A DNA stretch of 12,506 nt from JBOFFC01 sp051648405 (lineage in GTDB: Bacteria > Planctomycetota > Planctomycetia > Pirellulales > Lacipirellulaceae), in contig JBOFFC010000052.1 in assembly GCA_051648405.1 (NCBI GenBank), positions 1-12,506 of the forward strand. Reading direction: 5' to 3'. The notes below the pieces were generated by a model that worked only from the letters and a program-made list of their open reading frames with translations, was not told where the DNA came from and did not search any database. A program made the translations under genes and the position numbers. This document shows, one piece after another, positions 1-10,059 of this stretch (the stretch's first letter is position 1; the number at the start of each line of letters is the position of its first letter).

Positions 1-106
1 CCGCAACGAGCCGTGGCTGCACGTCGATCACCAGCAGCGCGGCCTCTGCGGCGTTCATCAGCAGCGGGCTACGCCGCGGCGAGTCGGAACGAGTCTGGTG
101 GTCCAC
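1..106 (-). CDS. Isochorismatase-like (cysteine hydrolase) protein, N-terminal fragment
   Basis: Only the first 35 codons are in the window; the gene continues past base 1. From the ATG at 58 the reading is MNAAEAALLVIDVQPRLVA. LLVIDVQ is the first strand of the isochorismatase/nicotinamidase-like hydrolase fold, whose Asp is the first catalytic residue of the family. The frame is also open upstream to a GTG at 106, which adds a short leader ending in RSPLLMNA. From memory, planctomycete relatives carry a similar RSPxLM leader, so I prefer GTG 106, but ATG 58 is possible and neither has a visible Shine-Dalgarno. It follows valS on the same strand after a 112-base gap. The substrate cannot be told from this fragment, and the catalytic Lys and Cys lie outside the window. 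Confidence 0.55.
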   Translation of the reverse strand, partial: MDHQTRSDSPRRSPLLMNAAEAALLVIDVQPRLVA

Positions 107-218
107 GGCGTGGCTCGGTGAGGTCGAACGGGGCGAGTCGAATCTGCGGTTGCGCGCGAGGGGAGTGACGGGGGAGCTGTACTTCGCCGCGACCGCTACG
201 GTTGGAACGGCCCGCTTG

Positions 219-3200
219 TCATCCGAGCTTCGCGAGCGCCGCGGCGACCGACGCGAGCTGAGACTGGGCCTCGGCGAGCTTCGCACGCTCGGCGGCGACC
301 ACGTCGGCGGGGGCCCGGGCGGTGAACGCCTCCTTCGCCAGTTTGCCGCCGAGCGACGCGATGAACTTCGTTAGGTTCGCCCGCTCCTTCTCGAGCCGCG
401 ACCGCTCGGCGTCCTTGTCGAGGAACCGCGCCACATCAACGTGCACCTCGATCGGCGTGTCGTAGCCGCCGAGCGGCTTGGCGGCCGCGAGGTCCGCCGG
501 TGTCGCCGCGGGGCCCATCGCCGTCGGCACGGCACGGGCCATCTGCTGGAAGTAGGGGGTCATCGGCCCCAGCAGCTCGGCGGTCGCCGCGTCGCAGAGG
601 ACGGTGAACTCGACCGACTCGCTCCCCGGGACTTGCTGGGCCTGACGGACCTCGCGGACGGCGCCGAGGACCCCTTGGAACTTGGCGAACTGCTCCTCGA
701 TCGTCTTGTCGATCGCCTGGGTGTCGGCTTCGGGCCAGGCCGCCACGCAGACGCTCTCGGCGGCGGGTTGAGGATCGGCCACGCCCCGCACCGGGGCGAC
801 CTCCCCCAGCAGCGACCACACCTCCTCGGTCAGGAACGGCGCGATCGGGTGGAGCAGCCTCAACAGCGTGTCGAGGGCGTGGGCCAGCACCCGCTGGGCG
901 ACCACCCTGTCGGGCCCCGGCTCGGCGAAGCGGGCCTTGGTGATCTCGACGTAGAAGCTGCACAGCTCGTTCCACGCGAACTCGTAGAGCGAGCGGGCGG
1001 CGTCGGCGAAGCGGTACTCGTCGAGCGCCCGCGAGACTTCGGTCGTGACGCTCGACAATCGGCTGAGGAGCCAACGGTCTTCGGTGCGCAACGACGCGGA
1101 GTCGAGCGCAGCAGGATCGGCTGGGTAGTCCTGCAGGTTCGCGAGCGCGAAGCGGCTGGCGTTCCAGACCTTGTTGCAGAAGTTGCGCCCCAGCTCGAAG
1201 CGCTCGCTGGTGACGGCGCCGCGGGGGAGGGCCAGGTCGGCCTCCTTCTCGGCCCACTGCGTGCGGAACGACTTGCTGCACTTGGGGCACTCGACCGCGG
1301 CTTGGACGCGGTTCTTCTTCGTCTGCGGGACCTGGGCGTCGCAGTGGGGGCAGACGAAGTCGACCGGCAAGCGGACGTCCTGCGTCTCGGTGGTGAGGTA
1401 GGCGATGCCGAACCTTAGAGCATCGGCGCCGTAGCGCTCGATCACGTCCAGCGGGTCGACGCCGTTCCCCTTCGACTTCGACATCGTCTCGCCGAATCCG
1501 TCGAGGATCTTGGGGTGGATGTAGACCTGCGGGAAGGGGATCGACGCGGCGTCGTCCCCGAGCGGCTTCAGGTACTTGCCCATCAGCACCATCCGCGCGA
1601 CCCACAGCGTGATGATGTCGCGCGACGTGAGCAGGACGCTGGTGGGGTAGAAGGCCTTCAGCAGGTCGGTCTGCTCCGGCCAGCCCATCGTGCTGAACGG
1701 CCAGAGTGCGCTGGAGAACCAGGTATCGAGGACTTCTCCGTCCTGCCTCACTTGGAAGCTCAGCGGAAGTTGTTGCGCGATTGGTGTCGCGGCCACGAAA
1801 CCCACTAGTTGATGGTTTGGTAGCCGCCGATGAGGCATGCCGGGCTCGCGTTCGAAGTCGATTGAACGACGCTCGTTCTGAAATTTCTCTATGGCCGATA
1901 GGCAATCAATAGCCCGTTGGCTTGCAACGCAAACGCGGAATCTGTGGTGCCCTAGTGGTTCTACTAGGTAGTCGGACGCGTTAACTCCGCAAGCCTCCAA
2001 CAGCTGCTCTGTTCGCTCAATAGCCACCTGACCATCGACTTCAGAATCACCGTTCCAAACAACGATCCGGTGCCCCCACCACAACTGCCGGCCCACGGGC
2101 CAGTCGCGCTTCTCGCCAAGCCAGTCCAGATAGCTCCGGCCGTAGCGTTCGGGGATGATCTTCACCTCGCCCGAGGTGACGGCGTCGATCGCCGACTGGG
2201 CGAGCTCGTCCATCTTCACGAACCACTGGTCCGCCAGGTACGGCTCGATCGGCGTCTTGCTGCGGTCGCTGTGGGCGAGGTCGATCAGGCGGTCTTCGAC
2301 ATCCTCCTCGGGGTTGTGGAAGCCCGCCGCGGCGAGGTCCTCGACCACCGCCTTGCGCGCCTGCGGCATGGTGAGGCCGCGGTACTTCTCGGGCACGCCG
2401 TCGGCGAGTGTGCCGTCGGGCCTGAGGATGTTGATGGCGCCGATCGCCGGGTGGCGGCCGAACACCTCGTAGTCGTTGGGGTCGTGTGCGGGGGTGATCT
2501 TCACGCAACCCGAACCGAGCTCCGGCTTCGCCCATTCGTCGGCGATCAGGGGGATCTGGCGGTCGCACAGCGGCAGCTCGAGCATCACGCCGCGCTTGGC
2601 CATCGCGGCGAGCTTTTGCAGCGTGGGGAGCTGCGCCACGCGGCGATCCGCTAGCGCTTCGAGCTGCTTCTCGATCGGCTCCCGCTCCTTCGCCGGGGCG
2701 GCGGCGAGCTTTGCACGGAGGTCCGCCTCGGCCGCGTCGAGCGCCTTCGCGGGCTCGGGGTGAACGGCCACCGCCGTGTCGCCGAGCATCGTCTCGGGGC
2801 GCGTCGTGGCGATCGTGACGCGCGTCGGCTCTCCCGCTTGCGGCTTAACGACAGGGTAATGGAAGCTCCAGAAGTGTCCCTTCACTTCTTCGTGGAACAC
2901 CTCGTCGTCGCTGACGGCGGTCTGCAGGAACGTGTCCCAGTTCACCAGCCGCTTGCCGCGGTAGACCTTGCCGTCGCTGAACAGTTTGAAGAACGTCTCG
3001 CGCACCGCGCGGGCGCACTGGTCGTCGAGCGTGAACCGCTGGCGCTCCCAGTCGCAACTGCAACCGAGCTGCTTGAGCTGGCCGGTGATCCGCTTCTCGT
3101 ACTGTTCTTTCCACTGCCAGATGCGCTTGACGAGCCCGTCGCGCCCCAGGTCGTGCCGCGAGAGCTTTTCTTCCGCCAGGAGGCGCCGCTCGACGACCGC

Positions 3201-3497
3201 CTGGGTGGCGATCCCGGCGTGGTCGGTCCCCGGCATCCAGAGGACCTCGAAGCCCTCCATCCGCTTGCGCCGGCAGAGGACGTCTTGCAGCGTGTTGTTG
3301 AGGGCGTGCCCCAGGTGGAGGGCGCCGGTCACGTTCGGCGGGGGGATCACCACCGAGAACGGCCGCTTCTCGCCCGACAGGACCTTCTGCGGATCGGCGT
3401 GGAAGTAGCCCCGCGACTCCCAGTGGGGGTACCACTTGGCCTGGGCCGCCAGGTGGTCGTACGCCGAGGGGAGCGAAGCGGGGTCGGTCTTGGGCAT
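219..3497 (-). CDS. valS: Valine--tRNA ligase (ValRS) with extra insertions
   Basis: Class I aminoacyl-tRNA synthetase that charges tRNA-Val in the cytoplasm. Visible parts: HIGH-type motif HLGH at residues 61-64; editing (CP1) domain with TTRPETMLGDTAVAVHP at about 231-247 and KITPAHDPND at 333-342; DVLDTWFSSALWPFS-like motif near 588-602; KMSKS-type motif TMSKS at 671-675; anticodon-binding helical domain from about 770; and a C-terminal coiled-coil arm (about 1020-1092) typical of ValRS. At 1092 residues it is longer than usual bacterial ValRS (roughly 880-950). The excess is in three places: an Ala/Glu-rich helix at 247-308, a region of different composition at about 479-586, and a zinc-ribbon-like segment with C716, C719, C737 and C740. 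The frame is intact throughout and all core motifs are present, so I expect a working enzyme. ATG start at 3497. It lies 178 bases downstream of vapC on the same strand. Confidence 0.97.
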   Translation of the reverse strand: MPKTDPASLPSAYDHLAAQAKWYPHWESRGYFHADPQKVLSGEKRPFSVVIPPPNVTGALHLGHALNNTLQDVLCRRKRMEGFEVLWMPGTDHAGIATQAVVERRLLAEEKLSRHDLGRDGLVKRIWQWKEQYEKRITGQLKQLGCSCDWERQRFTLDDQCARAVRETFFKLFSDGKVYRGKRLVNWDTFLQTAVSDDEVFHEEVKGHFWSFHYPVVKPQAGEPTRVTIATTRPETMLGDTAVAVHPEPAKALDAAEADLRAKLAAAPAKEREPIEKQLEALADRRVAQLPTLQKLAAMAKRGVMLELPLCDRQIPLIADEWAKPELGSGCVKITPAHDPNDYEVFGRHPAIGAINILRPDGTLADGVPEKYRGLTMPQARKAVVEDLAAAGFHNPEEDVEDRLIDLAHSDRSKTPIEPYLADQWFVKMDELAQSAIDAVTSGEVKIIPERYGRSYLDWLGEKRDWPVGRQLWWGHRIVVWNGDSEVDGQVAIERTEQLLEACGVNASDYLVEPLGHHRFRVCVASQRAIDCLSAIEKFQNERRSIDFEREPGMPHRRLPNHQLVGFVAATPIAQQLPLSFQVRQDGEVLDTWFSSALWPFSTMGWPEQTDLLKAFYPTSVLLTSRDIITLWVARMVLMGKYLKPLGDDAASIPFPQVYIHPKILDGFGETMSKSKGNGVDPLDVIERYGADALRFGIAYLTTETQDVRLPVDFVCPHCDAQVPQTKKNRVQAAVECPKCSKSFRTQWAEKEADLALPRGAVTSERFELGRNFCNKVWNASRFALANLQDYPADPAALDSASLRTEDRWLLSRLSSVTTEVSRALDEYRFADAARSLYEFAWNELCSFYVEITKARFAEPGPDRVVAQRVLAHALDTLLRLLHPIAPFLTEEVWSLLGEVAPVRGVADPQPAAESVCVAAWPEADTQAIDKTIEEQFAKFQGVLGAVREVRQAQQVPGSESVEFTVLCDAATAELLGPMTPYFQQMARAVPTAMGPAATPADLAAAKPLGGYDTPIEVHVDVARFLDKDAERSRLEKERANLTKFIASLGGKLAKEAFTARAPADVVAAERAKLAEAQSQLASVAAALAKLG

Positions 3498-3675
3498 CGG
3501 GGGGGCCGGCAGCGAGGGAAGGGCGTCGCGGGGAGGCGTGGTCCAACCCCCTAGAATCGCCGATCCCGCCAGGAACGGCCACCCCGGGGCGCGCCGGGTC
3601 GAGTCGATGCGAGAAGCACGTGACGGGAGCCCTGAGCATCAGCGACGGGAGCGGCCCGGGTACCAGGGACGGTGC

Positions 3676-4065
3676 TCAATCCGCCACGAGCCGTAGCCCC
3701 GGCACGCGGCGGAAGTGCTCGTCGCGCGTGTCGAGCTCGAGGTTGTGCTGGATCGCCTGAGACGCGATCCAAAGGTCGTTGGAGGGGATCATCGTCCCTG
3801 CACTCTTTAGTGCATGGTGGACCTCGGCGTAGACGCCCGCCGTCGTCTCGTCGATCGCGACGACGCCGACCCCCTGGACTTCCAGCAGCACGCGAAGTCG
3901 TTCGTCGTTCAGGTCCCGTTGCTTACCACCGGCGAAACCCGCACGGAGCTCGCCGATCGTCACAGCCGACAACCACACGGCTTCCGCGGCGCGGAACCGG
4001 TCTACAACCGCAGGGTGATGTTCGACGAGGTCGCGGTAGCGGTTGGTGTCAAGGAGGAGGCGCAC
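3676..4065 (-). CDS. vapC: VapC-like PIN-domain ribonuclease toxin
   Basis: Predicted Mg-dependent endoribonuclease of a type II toxin-antitoxin pair. Counting from the GTG at 4065 it has 129 residues and opens MRLLLDTNRY. The PIN acidic residues are visible: D6 in LLLDTN, E39 in TIGELRAGF, D97 in SNDLWIAS and D115 in DTRDEHF, followed by RRVPGLRL, a usual PIN ending. The frame is open to another GTG at 4080, which would overlap the antitoxin stop. I chose 4065 because the product then begins like other PIN toxins and GGAAG lies 8 bases upstream, inside the last antitoxin codons, giving a 5-base gap after its TAA. This arrangement suggests coupled translation. Family members cut tRNA, rRNA or mRNA; the target here cannot be read from sequence. 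Confidence 0.88.
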   Translation of the reverse strand: MRLLLDTNRYRDLVEHHPAVVDRFRAAEAVWLSAVTIGELRAGFAGGKQRDLNDERLRVLLEVQGVGVVAIDETTAGVYAEVHHALKSAGTMIPSNDLWIASQAIQHNLELDTRDEHFRRVPGLRLVAD

Positions 4066-4070
4066 CAACC

Positions 4071-4313
4071 TTACTTCCACGTCTCGGGGTCGATCTGGCG
4101 CTGGCTTTCCAAGGCTTCCAGTACCTCTGGTTCGAGCGGGGTCCCGTCAAAGATGGGCGGCAGCTCGCGACGTCGTACCGGCTGAGCATCGACACCGAAC
4201 CCCGAAGACAGCACGCGAATCAAGGCTTGGTTCAACGTCATGCCCTCCCGTGCGGCAAACGACCTTGCCGCTCGGTCGAGATCCTCGGGGATGTCGTCGA
4301 TCTGGTACTGCAT
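4071..4313 (-). CDS. vapB: VapB-like ribbon-helix-helix antitoxin
   Basis: Small 80-residue protein directly ahead of the PIN toxin. The first 40 or so residues (YQIDDIPEDLDRAARSFAAR, then EGMTLNQALIRVL) fit a ribbon-helix-helix DNA-binding fold of the FitA/CopG type: a short strand, then two helices. The C-terminal part, ending LESQRQIDPETWK, resembles the toxin-wrapping tail of this antitoxin class, many of which end in QxxIDPExWK (from memory). Expected roles are neutralising VapC by binding its active site and, as a complex, repressing the shared promoter. ATG start at 4313, 47 bases after the cimA stop, with only a weak GAGAG upstream. I saw no convincing promoter or operator in that short gap, so expression may be partly by read-through from cimA. 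Confidence 0.85.
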   Translation of the reverse strand: MQYQIDDIPEDLDRAARSFAAREGMTLNQALIRVLSSGFGVDAQPVRRRELPPIFDGTPLEPEVLEALESQRQIDPETWK

Positions 4314-4360
4314 ACTCTCAGTCTACGCTCGGTTCGAAGGCCCGGCAAAGACAGCTCACG

Positions 4361-5968
4361 TCAGCGTTCGTCTTTCAGCAGCTTGTACTCGAAGCTATCG
4401 ACGAGCGCTTCCCAACTCGCTTGGATCACGTTCTCGTCGACGCCGACGGTGCCCCATGTTTCGCCGTCGGCGTCGCGGCTCTCGATCACCACGCGGACGC
4501 TAGCCGCGGTGGCCGCTTCGCTGTTGATGACGCGGACCTTGTAGTCCACCAGCGACATCTGCGCGAGCGTCGGGAACCATCCCTTGAGCGCCTTGCGCAG
4601 CGCCGCGTCGAGCGCGTTCACGGGGCCGTCCCCCTCGGCGACGCGGTGCTGGATCACCTCGGCGCCGCTCGGGTCGCGCACCGCGATCTTCACCGTCGCT
4701 TCGGTCAGCGGCCGGTCGCCGAGGCACTCGGTCATGACGTGGTACTTCACGAGGTCGAAGTGCGGCGCAAAGGTCCCCGCGAGCCGCTTCACCAGCAGCG
4801 CGAACGACGCCTCGGCCGCCTCGTACTGGTAGCCGTGGTTCTCGCGCTCGACGACCTCGCGCAGGACGCGGTCCATCAGCTCCTTGGTCGCCGCGGGGTC
4901 GGGCGACGCGAGGTCGAGCTTCTCGGCCATCGCCAGGATGTTCGATCGGCCCGACAGCTCGCTCACCAGGACGCGGCGCTCGTTGCCGACCGACTCGGGG
5001 GGGATGTGCTCGTAGCTGCTCGCCGCGCGGCTCACGGCGTGGACGTGCATCCCCCCTTTGTGGGCGAACGCGCTCTGGCCGACGAACGGCTGGTTCGCGC
5101 GGCGGTGGAGGTTGCCCACCTCGTAGACGTAGCCCGACAGCTCGGCGAGCCGCGCGACGGCCCGCTTCTGCTTCTCCCCCCCGCCAAGGACCTCGTAGCC
5201 GCGCTTCTTGAGCGCCAAGCAGGCGATCGTCGAGACGAGGTCGGCGTTGCCGCATCGTTCGCCGAGGCCGTTGATCGTCCCCTGGACGTGCGTGGCGCCG
5301 GCGTCGAGCGCGGCGAGCGTGTTGGCGATCGCCAAGTCCGAGTCGTTGTGCGTGTGGATCCCCAGCGGGACCTTGACCGCCGCGGCCGCTTCTTCCGTAC
5401 GCTGCGCGACCTCCTCCGGCAGGCTCCCGCCGTTCGTGTCGCACATCACGATCCGCGTCGCGCCCGCTTCGGCGGCGGCCCGGATGGTCTTCGCCGCGTA
5501 GGCGGGGTTGCGCTTCCAGCCGTCGAAGAAGTGCTCGGCGTCGTAGATCACCTCGCGCCCCTGGGCGACGAAGTAGGCGACCGTGTCGGCGATCATCGCC
5601 AAGTTCTCCTCCTCGGAGACCCCCAGCACCTCGGTGACGTGAAAGTCGCTCGTCTTTCCGACGATCGTGATCACCGGCGCGTTGCTATCGAGCAGCGCCC
5701 GCATGCCGGGGTCGTCGGCTGGTTTCATGCCGCGCCGGCGGGTCATGCCGAAGGCGCACGCCTTGGCGTGCTTCAGCGGCTGCGCTGCGAGCCGCTGGAA
5801 GAACTCGGCGTCCTTGGGGTTCGACAGCGGGTAGCCCCCCTCGACGAAGTCGAAACCCATCTCGTCCAAGCGCCGCGCGATCAGCAGCTTGTCCTCGAGC
5901 GAGAAGTTGACCCCTTCGCCCTGGGCCCCGTCGCGGAGCGTCGTGTCGTAGATCTCGATCTTGGTCAC
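4361..5968 (-). CDS. cimA: (R)-citramalate synthase
   Basis: Condenses pyruvate and acetyl-CoA to (R)-citramalate, the first step of the threonine-independent route to 2-oxobutanoate and isoleucine. The 535-residue protein has the HMGL-like TIM barrel: YDTTLRDGAQGEGVNFS at 7-23 with catalytic R12 and metal-ligand D13, the metal-binding HTHND at 205-209, GLGERCGN at 234-241 and HKGGMHVHAV at 303-312. The C-terminal third (from about 400) matches the LeuA-type dimerisation/regulatory domain where end product binds in the family. The DGAQGEG variant and overall length favour citramalate synthase over 2-isopropylmalate or homocitrate synthase. The start is GTG at 5968 with no clear Shine-Dalgarno. 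It begins 30 bases after the T-run of the upstream gene's terminator and is followed by vapB after 47 bases. Feedback control by isoleucine is known in the family but not visible here. Confidence 0.93.
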   Translation of the reverse strand: MTKIEIYDTTLRDGAQGEGVNFSLEDKLLIARRLDEMGFDFVEGGYPLSNPKDAEFFQRLAAQPLKHAKACAFGMTRRRGMKPADDPGMRALLDSNAPVITIVGKTSDFHVTEVLGVSEEENLAMIADTVAYFVAQGREVIYDAEHFFDGWKRNPAYAAKTIRAAAEAGATRIVMCDTNGGSLPEEVAQRTEEAAAAVKVPLGIHTHNDSDLAIANTLAALDAGATHVQGTINGLGERCGNADLVSTIACLALKKRGYEVLGGGEKQKRAVARLAELSGYVYEVGNLHRRANQPFVGQSAFAHKGGMHVHAVSRAASSYEHIPPESVGNERRVLVSELSGRSNILAMAEKLDLASPDPAATKELMDRVLREVVERENHGYQYEAAEASFALLVKRLAGTFAPHFDLVKYHVMTECLGDRPLTEATVKIAVRDPSGAEVIQHRVAEGDGPVNALDAALRKALKGWFPTLAQMSLVDYKVRVINSEAATAASVRVVIESRDADGETWGTVGVDENVIQASWEALVDSFEYKLLKDER

Positions 5969-5998
5969 GCGGAATCGCCCCGGCCGGTGTCGCGAACG

Positions 5999-6035
5999 AA
6001 AAAGCCCCGCCGCCCGTTGCCCGGGTGCGGGGCTT
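5999..6035 (-). terminator. Intrinsic terminator after the PEP-CTERM gene
   Basis: Reading the minus strand, a 9-base-pair stem (AAGCCCCGC pairing with GCGGGGCTT; plus-strand arms 6027-6035 and 6002-6010) encloses a 16-base loop that can itself form a CCCG/CGGG inner stem. It is followed directly by T residues, giving TTTTT at the end of the stem. This is a textbook rho-independent terminator for minus-strand transcription, 29 bases after the stop of the PEP-CTERM gene. In the plus direction the T-run is poor. Confidence 0.85.
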
Positions 6036-6064
6036 CGATTCTATCTCTTGGCCACCGACTTGGC

Positions 6065-6712
6065 CTACCTCCGACGCCGTCTCGCCAGCAGCAGTAGGCC
6101 GGCCAGCGCCGTTGCTGAGGCGGGCTCGGGAATGCCGCGTCCGTTTGGCCGGGCTACGTAGTGCAGGGGGTCCATGAGGGTCTGATTGCCGAAGCCGGTG
6201 TTCGTCACCTCCGCCGACGAGCCCCCTTTCACGAAAACATCGCCCCACACGGGCTCGCGGTTCGAGGTGAACGTGTAGACGACCGTTCCGTCGGCCCCCT
6301 CGTCGAACTTGACCGCGCCGGTGATCCCGTCCTTGTTGCCGATCTCGACTGGGGCCGGCGAACCGTTGAGCCGGGGATTGGTGACGGCGTCGGGGTCACG
6401 CACCGCGTCGTCGGTCAAGTCGAGTGTCACGTGGCTCACGGCGGGGCGGTCGAAACCGGTGAGCGTGTACTCGTAGTCGAACGTGCCGTCGCCGTTGGGG
6501 CTGACCGACCACGCGATTGTGGCGTCGAGCCAATCGGGCTCGGCGGTCGCGAGGCCCGGGGCGCTAACGACCCGCAGGCCGGCCAGCGCCGCCGGCTCGC
6601 CGTAGACAAGCGCTCCGTCCGCATCGGACGGGGGAATCGGGCCGGCCAGACAGAGCAGGGCCGACAAGAGAAAGATGCCTGGCTGCGGGCGCAGCGAACC
6701 ACGGGCGTTCAT
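6065..6712 (-). CDS. PEP-CTERM sorting-domain secreted protein
   Basis: A 215-residue predicted exported protein. Residues 1-30 form a signal peptide (hydrophobic core GIFLLSALLCLAG). The body (about 35-190) looks like an extracellular beta-rich domain, with NGDGTFDYEYTLTGFDRPAV, SHVTLDL and TFTSNREPVWGDVFVKGG. From memory, short PEP-CTERM proteins often carry an SHxxLxL...FTSxRxPVWGDF pattern like this. The C-terminus is a classical PEP-CTERM signal: IPEP at 194-197, a hydrophobic stretch ATALAGLLLLA and five terminal arginines. In systems with an exosortase this signal is cleaved and the protein is sorted to the surface. I placed the start at ATG 6712 because a signal peptide follows and GGAG sits 6 bases upstream; the frame is open further upstream but that stretch has a non-protein-like Arg-rich composition. 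No enzymatic function is recognised. Confidence 0.88.
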   Translation of the reverse strand: MNARGSLRPQPGIFLLSALLCLAGPIPPSDADGALVYGEPAALAGLRVVSAPGLATAEPDWLDATIAWSVSPNGDGTFDYEYTLTGFDRPAVSHVTLDLTDDAVRDPDAVTNPRLNGSPAPVEIGNKDGITGAVKFDEGADGTVVYTFTSNREPVWGDVFVKGGSSAEVTNTGFGNQTLMDPLHYVARPNGRGIPEPASATALAGLLLLARRRRR

Positions 6713-6742
6713 GAGCAGCTCCGATTGGAGAAGGGATGAAAT

Positions 6743-6768
6743 ATGCGGTCCGGAGATTCGGACCGCGT
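6743..6768 (-). promoter_or_regulatory. Hairpin in the 5' leader of the PEP-CTERM gene
   Basis: GCGGTCCG (6745-6752) and CGGACCGC (6759-6766) form a perfect 8-base-pair inverted repeat around a 6-base loop, extendable by one G-U and one A-T pair. It lies about 20 bases upstream of the GGAG ribosome-binding site of the PEP-CTERM gene and downstream of the candidate promoter, so it would be in the mRNA leader. On the minus strand it is followed by ATATTTCAT, too weak a T-run for a confident terminator. It may stabilise the mRNA, modulate translation or bind a protein. Confidence 0.5.
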
Positions 6769-6805
6769 TCGCAGCGCCCCCTCCCCTCCAATTCCGGCTG
6801 CCCTG

Positions 6806-6833
6806 ATTATGCTTGGGGTGCGGAAACACGCAA
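6806..6833 (-). promoter_or_regulatory. Candidate sigma-70-type promoter for the PEP-CTERM gene
   Basis: On the minus strand, TTGCGT (6833-6828) and CATAAT (6811-6806) are separated by 16 bases. They match the -35 consensus TTGACA partly and the -10 consensus TATAAT at five of six positions. The predicted transcript would begin near 6799, giving a leader of about 87 bases that contains the hairpin at 6743-6768. The 247-base gap between ftsK and this gene is visibly richer in A+T here than the surrounding genes. This is pattern matching only. Confidence 0.45.
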
Positions 6834-6959
6834 CTATTTCTGAGGCAAAAAGCGAGAAAAACCTGCCGAACCCCTTGTCGTTTGGGCGAGCGGTGGAGCG
6901 ACCCCCCTCTCGATCCGGGCCTGCGGCGAGTTTTCGGGCGCCGAGCGTTCTCCGCCCCC

Positions 6960-9812
<2,853 letters not shown>

Positions 9813-9832
9813 CCGTTTCGATCCCTCCCCTG

Positions 9833-9844
9833 GGTGCGCGCACC
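9833..9844. promoter_or_regulatory. 12-base perfect palindrome ahead of ftsK
   Basis: GGTGCGCGCACC is its own reverse complement and sits 21-32 bases upstream of the ftsK start codon, in the 247-base gap shared with the divergent outer-membrane protein gene. It could be a protein-binding site or a small leader hairpin. In GC-rich DNA short palindromes occur by chance, so support is weak. Nothing else convincing was seen in this gap apart from the two ribosome-binding sites. Confidence 0.25.
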
Positions 9845-10059
9845 ACGGGCGCTACGCGGGAGCATCGGCCGCAAGCCCGGCGCCACGGCAACGATTCCGC
9901 CGGCGCCGCTAGCACCGCTACAGACGGGGTGTTCGTGTCGACTCATCCGCTATCGACCCGCGCCCGAGCAGCTTGCAAGGGCGGCCTGTACAGCTGGCCG
10001 CGACGTCGCTACCGTCCGCCGCCCACTTGGGGGGGCGTTCTCGCTCGGAAGGAAGTCGG

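Noticed and set aside
192..202. ACCG-CTA-CGGT hairpin after valS as a terminator
   Set aside because: The 4-base stem has no T-run; short GC hairpins like this are common by chance here.
436..1905. 489-codon minus-strand frame inside valS
   Set aside because: It overlaps valS in another frame and consists of Arg/Pro/Gly-rich sequence typical of an off-frame shadow in high-GC DNA.
3583..3598. CCCGG-GGCGCG-CCGGG hairpin between vapC and valS as a terminator
   Set aside because: The stem is only 5 base pairs and no T-run follows it on the minus strand.
4043..6097. 684-codon plus-strand open frame opposite cimA
   Set aside because: It lies antisense to a well-recognised gene, is full of Arg/Val/His/Asp repeats from reversed GC-rich codons, has no known motif, and also runs through vapBC and the terminator.
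9813..10059. tRNA or small RNA gene in the ftsK-outer-membrane gene gap
   Set aside because: No cloverleaf, T-loop sequence or intrinsic terminator could be found by eye.
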